Positions 9,621-22,047 of a stretch of DNA of 64,000 nucleotides are shown here, piece after piece (the stretch's first letter is position 1; every line of letters starts with the position of its first letter). The notes beneath the pieces were generated by a model. It did no database searches. It had not been told where the DNA came from and was given only the letters and a program-made list of their open reading frames with translations. Made by a program: the position numbers and the translations under genes. This DNA is from Ryuthela nishihirai (lineage: Eukaryota; Arthropoda; Arachnida; Araneae; Heptathelidae). Location: contig JAWZYU010000017.1 of the NCBI GenBank assembly GCA_038380435.1, forward strand, positions 22,877,283 through 22,941,282. Direction: 5' to 3'.

Positions 9621-10355
9621 AGATTATCAAATGAACTAGGTGACTAAAGCAAAATAACTTCCTGTTGAGCACCACTGAAGTAATTACAAGGGAATGGTAA
9701 TTCACTTCCTTATAACCTTTGTGATGAAAATTTAAAACTTCTTTTGTGGAAGCAAAGTATAACTAAAGACATGCTAATCAGGCAAGTGACATTTCAATAG
9801 AATGATACAAGTGCCACTGATATTTAAGTCTGGATGAGATGTAATGGGCCCAGTAAGAAAGTGAAATATTAGAATGGACAGAATCAGCTACTGGACACTC
9901 CATTGGAACAAAGTACCTACCACCAACAACTACTGGCCACAACAATGCTACTCATTAGAAAAGAATATGGTACATTTTCAGGAAAGCCACCAGGCATATC
10001 TCCTTTGCGATAACATGTCTGTTGCAGGAGGGGTTAAATAGCCATTTTCATTTTTGTCTCATTTTTGAGCATTTTGCAACTTATACACAGGCCTTTCAAC
10101 ATCAATTCTGTTTTTTATATTTGAAAAGTTAGGCATATTTGTTTTTGTCTCTCCATTTACATAGTATAAAAATGTTTGAATACTTTTCTGATTATAGTGT
10201 AAAAATAAGCTACCTCCCAAATGCTATTTATTATAAAAGATGTAAGTGCCTAAAGTTAATGTATTCATAAGGCACAGATAAGCTAAAATTTATATAACAT
10301 TAAATGTAATTATTGATTATATTAATTACTAATTTAATTTTTAATTTAAATATAG
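9621..10355. other. End of intron 2: nothing recognised
   Basis: AT-rich intron sequence. No repeat or coding motif could be supported. Confidence 0.5.
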
Positions 10356-10491
10356 CCTTTGTGAAGCATATCAGTATGTTAAAAACAGATGCTTAACATA
10401 TCCCCAATCAACTCAAAAGATGGTTGATTTAGCAGAATTCTTAGAAGAAACACGTGAAAAAGAAGTTATACTGATGGAAGACAAAGTTAAG
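10356..10491 (+). CDS. DNAH3-like: Dynein heavy chain exon 3 of window (tail)
   Basis: Acceptor AAATATAG and donor AAG|GTATGT. The first base completes a Ser codon begun in exon 2; then LCEAYQYVKNRCL, a TYPQSTQKMVDLAEF block and a Glu/Lys-rich helix ending MEDKVK. In this dynein clade the same place has two or three Pro/Thr residues followed by a helix that begins ELMELK-like, so the TYPQST-KMVDLAEF order is a good match. The length of 136 nt restores phase 0. The exon lies between a Tigger remnant (upstream) and the 5' part of a LINE (downstream). Confidence 0.85.
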
Positions 10492-10856
10492 GTATGTAAA
10501 TTCCTAAACTGACAATATTGAATAAAATATTAATTAAATGCTTTTAAAATATAATTAATAATCAAATAACTATTTGAAAATGTTTAAAAAATAGTTAAAA
10601 TTTATTGTAACCAGAAGCATGTACAGAAATTACTATTTTTTAGGAAAAAAAACTTGTATGCACTGTCATTTGTCAGTTTTTTTACATTGATGATTTCATT
10701 TTCAATAATGTTAATTTTAATTCAGGCTTATTTTTTTCTTTATTTGGTTGTATGTTCATCAATGCATATGATCAATGCATATGATCACAAATATTGAGCT
10801 TCAGTTTATTTCAGCTGTGAACCAATAGAGCCTTTTTCTGTCAGGTAGCTAGCTAT

Positions 10857-12140
10857 GGTCTGTAAATGGTAGCTAGGTAGTCACTGGAAGGAGAGCTATG
10901 CACCAATCCCCTGTGATGATGCATAGAACCGGTCAGGCCTAGCACCTAACGTCCGACCCCGCCTTCTCGTGGTGCAGACCGTTAGTACCTTTCAAAAGAG
11001 ATATTCTCTTGTGGAAGTGAACGGAAGGGGAGGGCTGCCAGATTAGCGTGGCCTACTGATCTGGACAACTATGGCTACTTTTCTTTTTTTTTTCTACCCT
11101 GCTGAGGAGTGGTCGACCATACAGGGTCCTGGTGCTGACCATATAAACCCACTGGACTAGACAGATATATGGCTCTGAGTTTGATTATGAATCCTGATTT
11201 TGCTGCACTGGTGGGCTTCTGTGGAAGGAAAATCTTCCACTGTGTTTTCTGTTTGTTTGTGGGTTGACAGCCCCAAGTGAATAGATTTGCAGGATATGTT
11301 TATCAGCTGGTGGATAATCCTGAGCAGAGGTCATCGCAGGCACCCGAACTCTGCTTCTATTGGCATCGTCAAATTCTACATTGGAGGAAGTCTTCCAGTG
11401 TAGATGGCTTCAGCCTTTAGTGGTGGGGGAACGGGTCTTTGCCCCATGTCTGCGATTAGGGGGCTGTTTGATATTGTCGGCATTCCCTCTCTCAATAAAC
11501 ATAGTTTCTTTAAACATCCTACTAACCATTTTCTCTCCATAGGTAGTTGGAATGTGAGGACTCTGTACAGAGCTTTTTCTCTTGATGTCCTCACACAAGA
11601 ATTCCACCATTATAATTTAGATATTCTCAGCTTGCAAGAGACCAGATGGACAGATAAAGGTCAGATTCTTAAAAATAATCTTAAATTTCTCTTTTCAGGG
11701 AGGGACGACAATAAGCATCACCAAGGCGTGGGTCTGCTTCTCAGCAGACACGCTAGTGATGCTCTTCTAGGATATGAGTGCATTAATGAAAGGTTTCTTA
11801 CAGCAAAATTTCAGACAAGCGTTAAAGACTTGAATGTTATCTGCTGTTATGCCCCCACTGAGGATGCCGATGAGGATGAGAAGGATAGGTTTTATGAACA
11901 ACTTCAGGATATTTTGAATTCTGTCAAGAAAGGAGATATTACCCTTGTTCTTGGTGACTTCAATGCCAAAGTTGGTACTGACTCTGACCTTCGGGGAGGA
12001 GTGATTGGCCCTTTTGGTATTGGTAGCTACAATGGCAATGGGCAACGTCTCCTACAGGTAAGTAAACTCAATGGTTTCAGAATAACTAACACCTATTTAT
12101 TACAAACACCGCGACATACATAAGTACACATGGGTTTACA
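10857..12140 (+). mobile_element. LINE-A copy 2, 5' part only
   Basis: Begins with the LINE-A 5' region (TCTGTAAATGGTAGCTAGG), shared with copies 5 and 7. It includes about 550 bp of untranslated leader and most of the endonuclease, then stops abruptly at about 12140 after ACATAAGTACACATGGG. It is relatively CpG-rich (for example CGTCCGACCCCG near 10953), so it is among the younger copies. It lacks the entire 3' half, which is unusual for target-primed insertion. Confidence 0.85.
11404..12123 (+). pseudogene. LINE-A copy 2 endonuclease, N-terminal part intact
   Basis: A 239-residue open frame. After a leader (MASAFSGGGTGLCPM), motifs follow in order: GSWNVRTLYR (catalytic Asn), LDILSLQETRW (catalytic Glu), GVGLLLS, CCYAPTEDADEDEKDRF and LVLGDFNAKVGTD. 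This is the best preserved AP-endonuclease start in the window. It ends where the element is cut, before the S-D-H motif, so it is incomplete. Confidence 0.88.
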
Positions 12141-12415
12141 ATTATGTTAGCAAGAAACAATTTATGAGTGGCATTGATTACTACTTGACATATTTGCAAG
12201 GAAATTTTGAAATGACTAATGCACATACATTTTTTTTGGAAAGGGGAGGGGAGGCTTAAAAATTCAACTGCGATTGGGTCATAAATATGTATTAGCAATA
12301 TCAATTATGATGGTGAAAGGACTAGGTGTTAGAATGTGACAATCTCTGTAATAGTAAAAATCTGTCATAATATCAAATAGTATAAATTATAAAAATAATA
12401 AATTTTTTCTTTAAG
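12141..12415. other. Intron 3 stretch: nothing recognised
   Basis: Between the cut end of LINE-A copy 2 and a SINE-2 copy. No motif supported. Confidence 0.5.
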
Positions 12416-12585
12416 AAACTGCTTGCCTCAGAGGTTTGACTAGAGTCTGTAAGCCATATAAGAGATCAGTGAGGAAGATGAGACCTCAGTAGAAAGACAA
12501 CACAGAAATATCTGTACCTTATTTGGTGCTTGAGTTAGGCCACCTTGATCAGTATCCGAGCATACTAACAATCAGCCACCATGAA
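12416..12585 (-). repeat. SINE-2, reverse, diverged
   Basis: Reverse SINE-2: tail-side GCTTGCCTCAGAGG, body CCTCAGTAGAAAGACAACAC, and a decayed head with the gene-internal box region near GGTGCTTGAGTTAGG and GAGCATACTAACAATCA. Confidence 0.7.
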
Positions 12586-12831
12586 GGTATAGTTTAATTA
12601 GTATTATCTAGCAACCGGTTAGCTAAGAATGTGCATTCATTTATTTAAGTCTGTATACATTCGATGCTCACGTTTAAAAAAAAAAGACAAAAGGAACAAA
12701 GAATTTAAATCTTTACTAACTTTTTTATTTGAATATAAATAATATGGTAAATATTTGGCTGTCTTGAATTTCTATACTGTTCTCTCTCTCATCAGTATTT
12801 TTTTGCAAATATTTATATATTTGATTTTTAG

Positions 12832-12957
12832 ATTTCAGGAGAACGTTTGAAACAGCTCTTGGACATAACTATATTATCAACTGATGATATGGTGCTTAGT
12901 TCTGATGTTTTGGCTTGTCCAGCTAATATTGAGCCAGTATTTATGAAATGTGCTGAG
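12832..12957 (+). CDS. DNAH3-like: Dynein heavy chain exon 4 of window (tail)
   Basis: Acceptor TGATTTTTAG and donor GAG|GTAAAT, 42 codons, phase 0 at both ends. The peptide runs ISGERLKQLLDITILS, then DDMVLSSDVLACP and NIEPVFMKCAE. Known relatives have LAFLIEY, then a DM-L-SS-V run and an I-F-E-like helix, so the DDMVLSSDVL core is the recognisable part. A second AG seven bases downstream (ATTTCAG) would break the frame. The following intron is 19 kb, the largest in the window, yet the exon order matches the protein without an obvious missing segment. Confidence 0.85.
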
Positions 12958-13274
12958 GTAAATGTTTTCTGCTGTATACTCTAAAAAAATGTATCATTTA
13001 AAATATATTGAGAACAGATAGTAGAATTTTACTTGATACAGTTATTAAAATGTATTTATAGCTTTAATCTTAACAAATAAAGGAATGTGAAATTCTGAAA
13101 ATTGAAAATATGAAACTTACAATTTGTGTTACAGGTGTAATTATATTGATTTGTTTGAACTTTGGTGAAAAGAGGTAGACACATTTTCAAACTAGGTCTT
13201 TCTGATATAACACTCTGATAGCTTTAAATGGTTAAATTGTTTGCACACACTTTTGAGTAGGAAGATTTCTTCTA

Positions 13275-14468
13275 CAGGGGTTTATCAAAATAATGGAAAC
13301 ATGTACTGTTTGTGGAGGGACATTTTATTAATAAGTTGTAGGCCCACCTTGGGCATTCAGAACAGACACAATTCAATGTGGAATAAATTTATACAAGTTA
13401 TGGACATATGGTAATGGAATGTGGGACCATTCTTTCTGTAAAATATGGCCAACTGTGCCAGTGATGCTGGAGGTGGAAAATGTGATCTGACCTTATGTTC
13501 CAGATATTCCAACAAATGTTTAATAATATTGAGATGGCCAGGGTAGCAGCTGTACCTCATCCTCATGCTCTGAAAACCACAACTTGACACATTTTGTGCA
13601 ATGCACAGGTGCATTATCTGCTTGAAACCAGGGACAGTCATTAGGGAACAATGCCCACAACATTGGGTGCAGATGGTCCCCAAGAATGGATTCATATATT
13701 GCGGATGTGACACGATCCTGCAATATAACTAATGGCCCTAAGGAATGCCATGATATGGCACCCCACAGCATCAGTGATACACCTCCATGCTTCACAGTCA
13801 AACCCAAATAATCGTGGTAGTGGGAACAGTGCATAGCACCATTCATCAGACCAGATGACACATTGCCAGTCTTTAGCATCCCAGTTTTTATGTGTTTTGC
13901 ACCACCTTACATATTTTGTTGCATTAATGTTGGTAATGAGAGGTTCGTGGATTGAAGCATGGCCATAAATACTGGCACAATGAAGTTCCCAACAAACTGT
14001 TATGATGAAAACGGGATCATTCTGATTGGTGTTCAACTCTGCTGCTATTTGTGGTGCCGTGGTCTTGTGCTTCTGTTGTGCAATCCCTATCTGACAACTT
14101 CGTATGGCTCCACAATATGCACATTTGGAGGCAATGCCCTGTCCTTTTTGATAGGTAGTTATAATCTTCGATACAGTTCCTCTCGATACAATACCTACTA
14201 TTTCTGCCGTTCTGGTTACTGAAGCTCCTGCAAGACCCGCACCAATGATCATGCCTTTTTGGAGGTCACTGAGATCTGACATTGTCAACAATTACACCAC
14301 AACAGCTGTTTCACCTGCGTCTGTGGCACAGTTAAGTGATGGCCAACTTCGTACTTCTCCCCTTTATATACCTCACATTGCGGGTGACATTGTCCCTGTG
14401 ATATGCACATAGCTCATTGCATGTACTCCAGTTGCCATCAGTTTTTCCATTATTTTGAGAAACCCCTA
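13275..14468 (-). mobile_element. Tc1-like transposon, nearly complete
   Basis: Inverted ends AGGGGTTTATCAAAATAATGG (left) and, read back from the right, AGGGGTTTCTCAAAATAATGG. It is flanked by TA on both sides and is 1194 bp, the usual Tc1 size. The transposase is on the reverse strand and broken by frameshifts. Located in intron 4, 320 bp after exon 4. Confidence 0.92.
13357..14291 (-). pseudogene. Tc1 transposase (frameshifted)
   Basis: Starts near 14282 with MSDLSDLQKGMIIGAGLAG and the paired-like HTH (VTRTAEIVGIVSRGTVSKII). The catalytic first Asp is in VIWSDEW, where the usual S/F-R-F follow-up is lost. A frame change near 13700-13880 leads to LMLWGAISWHSLGPLV, and the second Asp in WFQADNAPVHCT. 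The Glu region (P-I-E) near 13430 is degraded. Domain order and spacing match DD34E transposases; it cannot be active. Confidence 0.88.
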
Positions 14469-14917
14469 TATATGCTGCTTTAAATTTTCTCAACATTGTC
14501 ACAACAGAATAAAATTATGTAAACCACAATGCATAGTTCACCTTCTATTCAAACCATTTTATAGTTTTATAATTTTTAAGACCTGTGGTAGCATAGGATA
14601 CATATAGGGTTTCTAAAAACAAAACTCAAAATATCCCTGAACATTATGTTAATATCTGCAAGAATATTTTTTCTTTTTGCTAAATTTTGCAAAACTGTTC
14701 CCATACATTTGGGGCATCATAAATATCAAAAGTTTTAATTCTGAGCAATAAAATAATAATTCAAATAAAATAAAAGTAAATGAGAATTGTATTACCTAAT
14801 TATTTATCTAGCCTGTCTTGGTTTCTCATAGAGTATGTAAATGCTTACACAAAGATATGTCCATTGACTTACTAGTTAGAGTTGTTAACCATTATAACAG
14901 GTAGGTTTTATTAAATA
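14469..14917. other. Spacer between two Tc1 elements: nothing recognised
   Basis: AT-rich intron sequence of about 450 bp, no motif supported. Confidence 0.5.
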
Positions 14918-15992
14918 CACTGAATGGGCAAATTATTATACCTAATAACCCATTGCTCCACCTTTTGCCCTCACAACAGCAGCCATTCTTCTTGGTAAGG
15001 ACTCAATGAGATGTTGAAAACATGGAGGTGGTATTTCCACCCATGAAGCGAGGATCGCCTGTTATAAAGCATCCACAGTTGCCAGTGGAGGTTGGCGGAC
15101 TCGAACAGATCTTTCTAATTCATCCCACAAATTCTCAATGGGGTTGAGGTACAGTGATCTAGGGGGCCATTTGAGTATGGTAAACTCATGTGAATGCTTC
15201 TGGAGCCAATTGGTACCACTCAGGAAGTATGTGGTGTGGTGTTTCCTGTTGAATGATGGTGTCATGATGTGGAAAGGGAATCATTATGAATGGGTGTAGA
15301 TGGTCAGCGAGGATGTTCACATACCTTGTACCGGTGATGGAGGTCTTGATGAGTACAAGGGGCCCCAAGGAAGCACATGTAAATGCACCCCAAATTGTTG
15401 CACTGAATACTCTACCTGCTTGTATGACCCTAACTTGGCAAGCAAGTCCATTGCTTCCTGTGGTTTATGCCACACAAGGGGACACGATGTGGATGTTGAC
15501 TGCCATAGCCTATTTTTTTCCATTGTACGATGGATAGTCTTTGCGTATAAGCTTGTGGATGCGCCCTCATTCAATTCCAATGTTATCTCTTTATGGTGGC
15601 TGTGCTATTTCGTGTAACAATGTGGAACAGTCTGTGCTCACCTCAAGAGTCAATTGCACATTTACTTGCACATTTCTTCCACTGGTTGGAAGTTTTGCCA
15701 TATTTCCCATAGTCTTGGTATACGTATGCAACAGTCTGACATGGAAATCCTAACAGTTCAACAGTTGTGATGATTAAACAACTGGTCTTCCTGGCACCTA
15801 CTATCTGGCCACAGTCAAACTCACTTACATCGCTGCCTTTACCCATGATTATTTTTCCATGATTGGTTTCCAATGTGTACAGACCTGCTCTATTTATAGG
15901 CATTTCCAGTTTCAGCATCCCACATGACTGATATGATACTTCTGCTTTACATATTGTTATCGGGGTGTATATAATAATTTGTCCTTTCAGTT
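14918..15992 (-). mobile_element. Tc1-like transposon, second family
   Basis: Ends CACTGAATGGGCAAATTATTA and, read back from the right, AACTGAAAGGACAAATTATTA, flanked by TA. 1075 bp. The reverse-strand transposase is in several frames: MGKGSDVSEFDCGQIVGAR (HTH start) at about 15840, later GPLVLIKTSITGTRYVNIL, and SLYLNPIENLWDELER with the catalytic Glu at about 15130. Same family as the split element at 57686-60568. Confidence 0.9.
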
Positions 15993-16029
15993 TAGTATTT
16001 ATTAACTTGTTTGTTTCTATTAATGCTTC

Positions 16030-18350
16030 TATGGATTTGGCTCATGGCTTTGAGCTTGATTATGGATCCTACTCGCTGCACTAGTGGGCTTCTGTTGAGG
16101 GAAAATCTACTGGTGTGCTTTCTATTTGTTTATGGTTTGCCAGTCCTAAGTGAACAGATGCACAGGATACCTTATATCAGTGGGTGGATAATCGTGATCA
16201 GAGCCCCTCATAGACACCTGAACCCTTGCTTTAGTTAGTTGGGCATTGCCAACCTACCCTGGAGTAATGTGTCTCAAGGTAGGTCAGTTTCTATTTTGAT
16301 TCCAGTTCTTGACTAGGTTCACTTATAAAGATAGTGCCTGAAGTTCGTACCAGCATTGGTGGATTAAGCCTTTAGCAATGGGGGAGTGGGTCTTTGCCCC
16401 ATGCCTGTGTTTAGGCGTTGTTGATATTGCTGTCCCTACCTCTCTCAATAAACTTAGTTTCTTTAAAAATCCTACTAATCATTTTCTTTCCACAGGCACA
16501 TAGAATTTTAGGATGTTGCATAGAGATTTATTCTCTTGATGCCCACACCTAGATATTCTGGGTTTGCAAGAAATGAGATTATAGTAAAGGTCAGAAACTT
16601 AAAAATAATTTTAAATTTCTCTTTTCAGGGAGAGAGGATGGAAAGCATCTTCAAAGCATAAGTTCACTTCTCAGCAGACATATCAGTAATGCTCTTCTAG
16701 GATATGACTGCATAATGAAAGATTTCTTACAGCTAAATTTAAAATGAAGTAAAGTCTTGAAGGTTGTCTGTTTGCCCAAACAGAGGACTCTGATGAGAAT
16801 GAGAAAAATAGGTTTTGCAGAGAACTTTGGGATATTTTGATTTCTGTCAGGAAAGGAGATCTTTCTCTTGTGCTAGATGACTTCAGTGTTAAAGTTGGTA
16901 TTGACTCTGAATGAAAATGGGAGAATGTCTCCTACAGATAAGTAAACTTAATGGTTTGAGAATAACTAACACTTTCTGCAAACAACGAGACCTTTATAAA
17001 TACACATGGCTTTCACTTGATGGGTTACATAAGAATATGATTAATTATATATTAATTAACAGCAAATGGGCTTGGAATACCAAATCATATAGGGTTAATC
17101 AAATTGGTTAGGAATACTAAATCATATGGGGCAGCCCAAAATTGGTTCTGATCAAAAGTGTCTTACAAACTGAAGCTTAAGAAATGTGCTAAGGTTAAGA
17201 GAATTGGCCTTTAACACTGAAGCTCTGAAGAATCCAGATATAGCCAAATCATACCATGATTGGCTACTTAGTTGTGATTTGCTTACTACTGAAGTTGAGA
17301 AAGAATGGGATCAGTTTAAACAGGCTTTATTGAAACTAATAGTACTGTTTTGGGTAAAAAGGAGCAGAGGAGATAAAGACATTTGAGTGATAAGGCTGTA
17401 TAGCTTATTTATGAAAGAAGGTTGGGTTGTTTTACCTCTGAGTGGCATTTTTTTTGCATACAATGGGCTAAATGTCCAGGTCACAAGGATCCTGAAGGCT
17501 CAGAGAAGGTTGAGGGAGGGAACCCACTGGCACAGCTGTTGGAAGACAGATGGTAGTCTCACATTAAGGCTATCTAGCATGTTCTTTAACTTGTACAAGG
17601 TATGACTCTCCCGCACATGGGCCACATCTTAACATCCCATCCAACGGGCAGTGGTCTTTACAAGCCCATCGGTGTTCCCTACTGACCGCTGGCAGGGCGG
17701 GGAGTTTTGCAGAGATAAATTTCAGTGCTGATCCAGCTGGGACTCGAACCTGGGAGCTGCAGATTACGAGCCTGGCACACTACTGACTGAGCCACCCTCT
17801 CCCCTATGAAAGAAGGAAATTCAAGAATAATCTCAGTCAACACCCTACTAGTATTATAGTAGGGTGCTAGGCATATGTACCTAAATACTAAAATTAATCT
17901 ATACAATAGTTTGATCCTATCTAAAGTTGGTTATGGTAGTAAAACTTGGGCCTTATGTAAGCAAGATAACAGGTAACTTGATACCTTTGATTTTAGATGT
18001 TTGCACAGTATCTTGGGCATTAGGTAGTTTTAACTTTGTAAGTAAAAATGAGATTAGGCAAAGGAGTCAGCAACCACCTTTGAGCAGTATTTTGTGCAGA
18101 GAGAGACTTGCATTGGTTTGGCCATGTTGTTTGTGTGCATAACTACAGATTAGCAAATAGGGTTATGAACATTGTGTTTAAAGACCTCATGTAAAGGGAG
18201 AGACCTAAGTTGCAGTGGGCAGATAATGTCAGACAGGACCTTTTTAGAATTGACCTACAGTGGCTAAATACAGCAGCTGCAGCTCAGAACAGACTTGTTC
18301 GGAGAACAAATTGCACAATCTGGTTGGACCTCCATAGCCCATGGCTGCAG
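16030..18350 (+). mobile_element. LINE-A copy 3, internally deleted, holding a SINE
   Basis: Leader from about 16035 (GAGCTTGATTATGGATCC), decayed endonuclease 16500-17210 (recognisable: TYTWLSLDG-like and MINYILINSKWAW), linker to 17409, a SINE-1 insertion, then C-terminal block 17880-18340 (LRSKWADN-like and VRRTNCTIWLDL). The whole reverse transcriptase is missing. It ends at GCCCATGGCTGCAGGG followed by a TATG repeat. Confidence 0.82.
17422..17804 (-). repeat. SINE-1 inserted in LINE-A copy 3
   Basis: 383-bp complete reverse SINE: tail GTTGTTTTACCTCTGAG at left; B box (GGGACTCGAACCTGGGA) and A box (GACTGAGCCACC) in reverse at right. It is flanked by TATGAAAGAAGG at 17410-17421 and 17805-17816, a perfect 12-bp target-site duplication. 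Confidence 0.93.
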
Positions 18351-18424
18351 GGTTTTTTTATGTATGTATGTGTGAGTTTTTTTTTTTTGTCATTTTGAAT
18401 TATAATCGAAATACAAGACCAGTA

Positions 18425-21065
18425 CAGGTAACCCTTGTATAACACTGTAGTTAGGTTCATATAAATTCTCGTGTAGTGTGATGTGAAACCATGTTATATA
18501 GGACTAAGAACCAGTACAAAAAGGGGGAGGTTGTGTTCCAAAACCTAACAAAAATACGCCATTTTGTTTTTATAACTATCAGAAACTTAATTTTTATTAA
18601 AAATAATAATAACTGTGATACATATATGTTAGATAATGTACGTTCATTTAATTTTCTTCCTCTTCATCGCTGATAAGCACAATCAAATGAGAACATTTTC
18701 TCTGTTGCAGAATATCTTCACCTTCTGAACTTTCTTCTCCAGCATCCAGATTTTGTGTATCTTCTGCTCTCTTTAAAAATTAAGTAATCTAGGTTTGTTT
18801 ACTTTTGCTTGATATATTTTTATAAATTTCATGGTATGGAGAAAAGCATTTTTGAAGCTCCTTTAGAATTTTGTGCTTTTTCAGTCGAAGGATCTGTATT
18901 CAAAAAATAAGATTCTAATTGCTCGGCTAAGTTTATGCCTTCTCATATGCTTTTTAGTGTAAAATTTGGAACTTAATAATTTTCATCTGCACTATCATCC
19001 TCTGAATTGGTTTGGTTTACCTCCAATGCCATTTCCACCAAATCTGCTTCACCAGCCTCTTTATCTACCTGTAATTCTTGAATGTCTTCAGTAGTTATAT
19101 CATCAAAACCTTCCCATCCTATCGACATAGGAAGTTCTATCACACCAATTCCATTTTCTACCATTTCGAGCATATTTCCTGAATGAACTGACTGGCCATT
19201 CATTTTTCCAACATACATTTAATGTTGCTGGCTTTACTTCTTTGAGCCATGAAGTTATGATTATAATACAATCCGCAATTGAAAAATGTTTCCATGCCTC
19301 CATCACTTCAATAGATTCAGAATCAGTATATTCTAAAATCCATTGTAATGATTTTCTGATGTAATGTGTTTAAAATGTATGTATAATGCCTTGATATAGA
19401 TATAATGCTTAATTCTAAAGACTGAATTAAAGAAGTTGTATTGGTTGGTAGGAATATTACTTCAGTGTTTGGAGGACTGAAATCTTTTGGACTGGTGCAT
19501 TATCCAATAGTAATAAAACTTTGAAATCTATATTTTTCTGCTTTAAATAGTTTTACACAGCTGGCACAAAACAATTAAGAAACCATTTAAAGAATGGTTT
19601 CTCAGTTGTTGTCAAAATCAGCAGTTATCCAAGCTTTTTTATTTGTTTTCCAATATACTGTAACTCGTTTTTATTTATATCTTTCATTGCACAAGGATTA
19701 AAGGATCTATAAACTAACAGATTTTATCATGCAATCTCCTGATGCATTACTGCACATAAGTAATGTTACATGAGTACACAATTAAAAGGACCTTCTTGCT
19801 CAGAAATTAATTAACAATAACTTAAAATTCTCCTAAAAACTTTTAACATGCAAATGGTTTGAAGGATAAATTTTGAAATTCTATTGCTCAATGACAGAGA
19901 ATTTTAAGTTATTTTTAATGTTACATATCTTTCGATGTCTTAAAACCTGGTGTAGTTTTCTCTTTCTTTGAAATAAACATTCTGTCAGACATTTTTTTTC
20001 CACCAAATACCTGTCTCATCAGCCTTGAAAACATGATGTGATGTGTATCCATGCTTTTCAATAATTTTTTGAAATTCCTCTGGATACCTTTTGGTAGCTT
20101 CATTATCAGCCAATGCACTTTCCCCTTGAATTCTTATGTAATGAGAAGCGGTTTTTAAATCGCTCAAACCAACCTTTACTGGCAACAAACTCCGAGTTAA
20201 CAAAAAATTCTCCATTTTCTTTTAAATAGTTATAAAATTTTAGTGCCTTTTGTTTAATTACATTGTTGTCTAATGGGATCTGTTTTTTACTGCTATCATC
20301 AATCCAAATACTGAGTCTTTTACCATTTTCTCAATTATTGGCACTCGGGGACAAGCTGTCATATTTGTGTAAATGAAAGATCCCGCAGCAACAGCAGTTC
20401 TAATTTTCTGTTCATTCTTCTTTATGGTCCAGATTGTTGCTTCATTTAAATTTAAACTTTTTGCAACATATGATAACCTTTTCTCTCCTCCTTTGATTCT
20501 GGAGAAATAAATTTTCTTTTGAGTGGTGCTTTTTTACTTTCATTAGGCATAATTTAGGGCTGGAATTTATTCACAACAAAGAAATTATTCCAATACGGTT
20601 CTTAAGAACAAAGTTTAGTAATGCATACCCAAAAAAATATATGAACAATCAAATAAAAATAACCTTACAAAAGCTTTTTTAAATTTTCTCTTTGGCTTTT
20701 GAAAATGGTTTTTTCAATGTCTATTACTTTTAGAGTGGCAAGCTTCATTGCAGCATTTCTTCACTCTTCATATAACCTCAAATCTAAAAACCTCATTTTC
20801 CAAAAATGTTTTCTCACTTTAACCTTTCCTAACTTTCAAAGTGGTATGAATTTAAAAACTGAGCAAGTTTGCAATTGATAAATTAACAAAAGCAGCCCAA
20901 GGTGTGAAGGTTGGAATTGGAATTAGAACTGCTCGCTTCGAAGTCATAATTTTTAATATCAAATCCCGCACAAAAATACCATGTTGTGGGAGGTTTGCCG
21001 CAATTCTCTAACCAATGTAGAGTGAAACCATGTTGTGGAAGTACTTGTTATATGAGGGTTGCCTG
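18425..21065 (-). mobile_element. Tigger/pogo transposon, full length but decayed
   Basis: Ends CAGGTAACCCTTGTATAACA and, read back from the right, CAGGCAACCCTCATATAACA, flanked by TA. At 2641 bp it is near the size of complete Tigger elements. The reverse-strand transposase starts near 20550 (MPNESKKAPLKRK, HTH around YVAKSLNLNEATIWTIKKN) and runs to about 18970. Confidence 0.92.
18973..20550 (-). pseudogene. Tigger-type transposase (DDE superfamily endonuclease), broken
   Basis: Pieces in order along the reverse strand: N-terminal HTH; CENP-B-type part with RIQGESALADNEATKRYPEE; EKHGYTSHHVFKADETGIWW, whose ADETG contains the first catalytic Asp; ISKKEKTTPGFKTSKD; a degraded second Asp region; IITSWLKEVKPATLNVCWK; and an acidic tail with WEGFDDITTEDIQEL. 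These match Tigger-derived proteins at both ends. Stops and frameshifts separate the blocks. Confidence 0.88.
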
Positions 21066-22047
21066 TATTATGTAACTTTTCTAGGTAAACGGAACAGATA
21101 TATTAAATAGAAACATCTGACATGGATAATATTATCAAAAATCAAGTTTATAGTGGGATAATAGGCTGATAATAGATTGATACTATTGGATAGGCTCTTA
21201 CACTGATGCAACCTTCAAATTGATATTGAGGTGTGCAGAAAACTTACAGCAGCCATTGTATTTATTCAAGCCACAGTAACTGTTGCATATAAGAAAACAA
21301 ACTTTAATTCTACTGTACTAGAAACTACAGATACTTTACTTACTGTCAGTTTTTTTATAACAACATGAATACATTTATGAAACAGTTGAGGAGGCTGGCT
21401 ATTTACTATAAATAATTCAAAGATTAGAAAAGTATTCCGTTTAAAAAGAATTACAAAATTCAGATATAGCTGCCACAAAAGGAGAGCCCAATAAAGTATA
21501 CCACAAACATCTCTAATATTTCCTTAGCCAAACTCTATAGGCTATAACACACTAATGATGCCATATGACTTCAGGGTGTCTATTTTGACAAATAGCACCA
21601 ATATGGTGGAAACAAATCATATAGTCCTTAAATCTGGAGTAGACTTGCACATATCTTTCAGGACAGATTTAGCCTGTGAGAGAATTTTCTCTCACAGAAT
21701 TGTTTTGGTTTTTTTTTTTGAAAAATGACTCAGCTACCCATTTCTCAGGTCTTAAAATTAAAATTTATATTAAATTCGAAACGAATATTTAATTAAACTA
21801 CTTTTGGAAAGCTTGACTATTTTGTTAAAGCATAATCTTGAAATTTCAAGATTTTACAGATGGAATGTTTGGTGATAACTTGGATTGTTTGGTGATAATT
21901 ATGGCATTTTGTCATAATATAACTAAATAAAACATGCATGTCCAACAGTAAATTCTGTCTCCACGAAGTACCTCTGTTAAATATGTGTGCAGAAGGTTTA
22001 TGCTCATTTTCATATGATTTCACATTTTATCTGTTTAATTTAGTTAT
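21066..22047. other. Intron 4 stretch: nothing recognised
   Basis: About 1 kb of AT-rich intron without a motif I can name. Confidence 0.5.

Noticed and set aside
15286..15617. Overlapping forward frames at 15286-15617 as genes
   Set aside because: They are the opposite strand of the Tc1 transposase at 14918-15992 and resemble no family.
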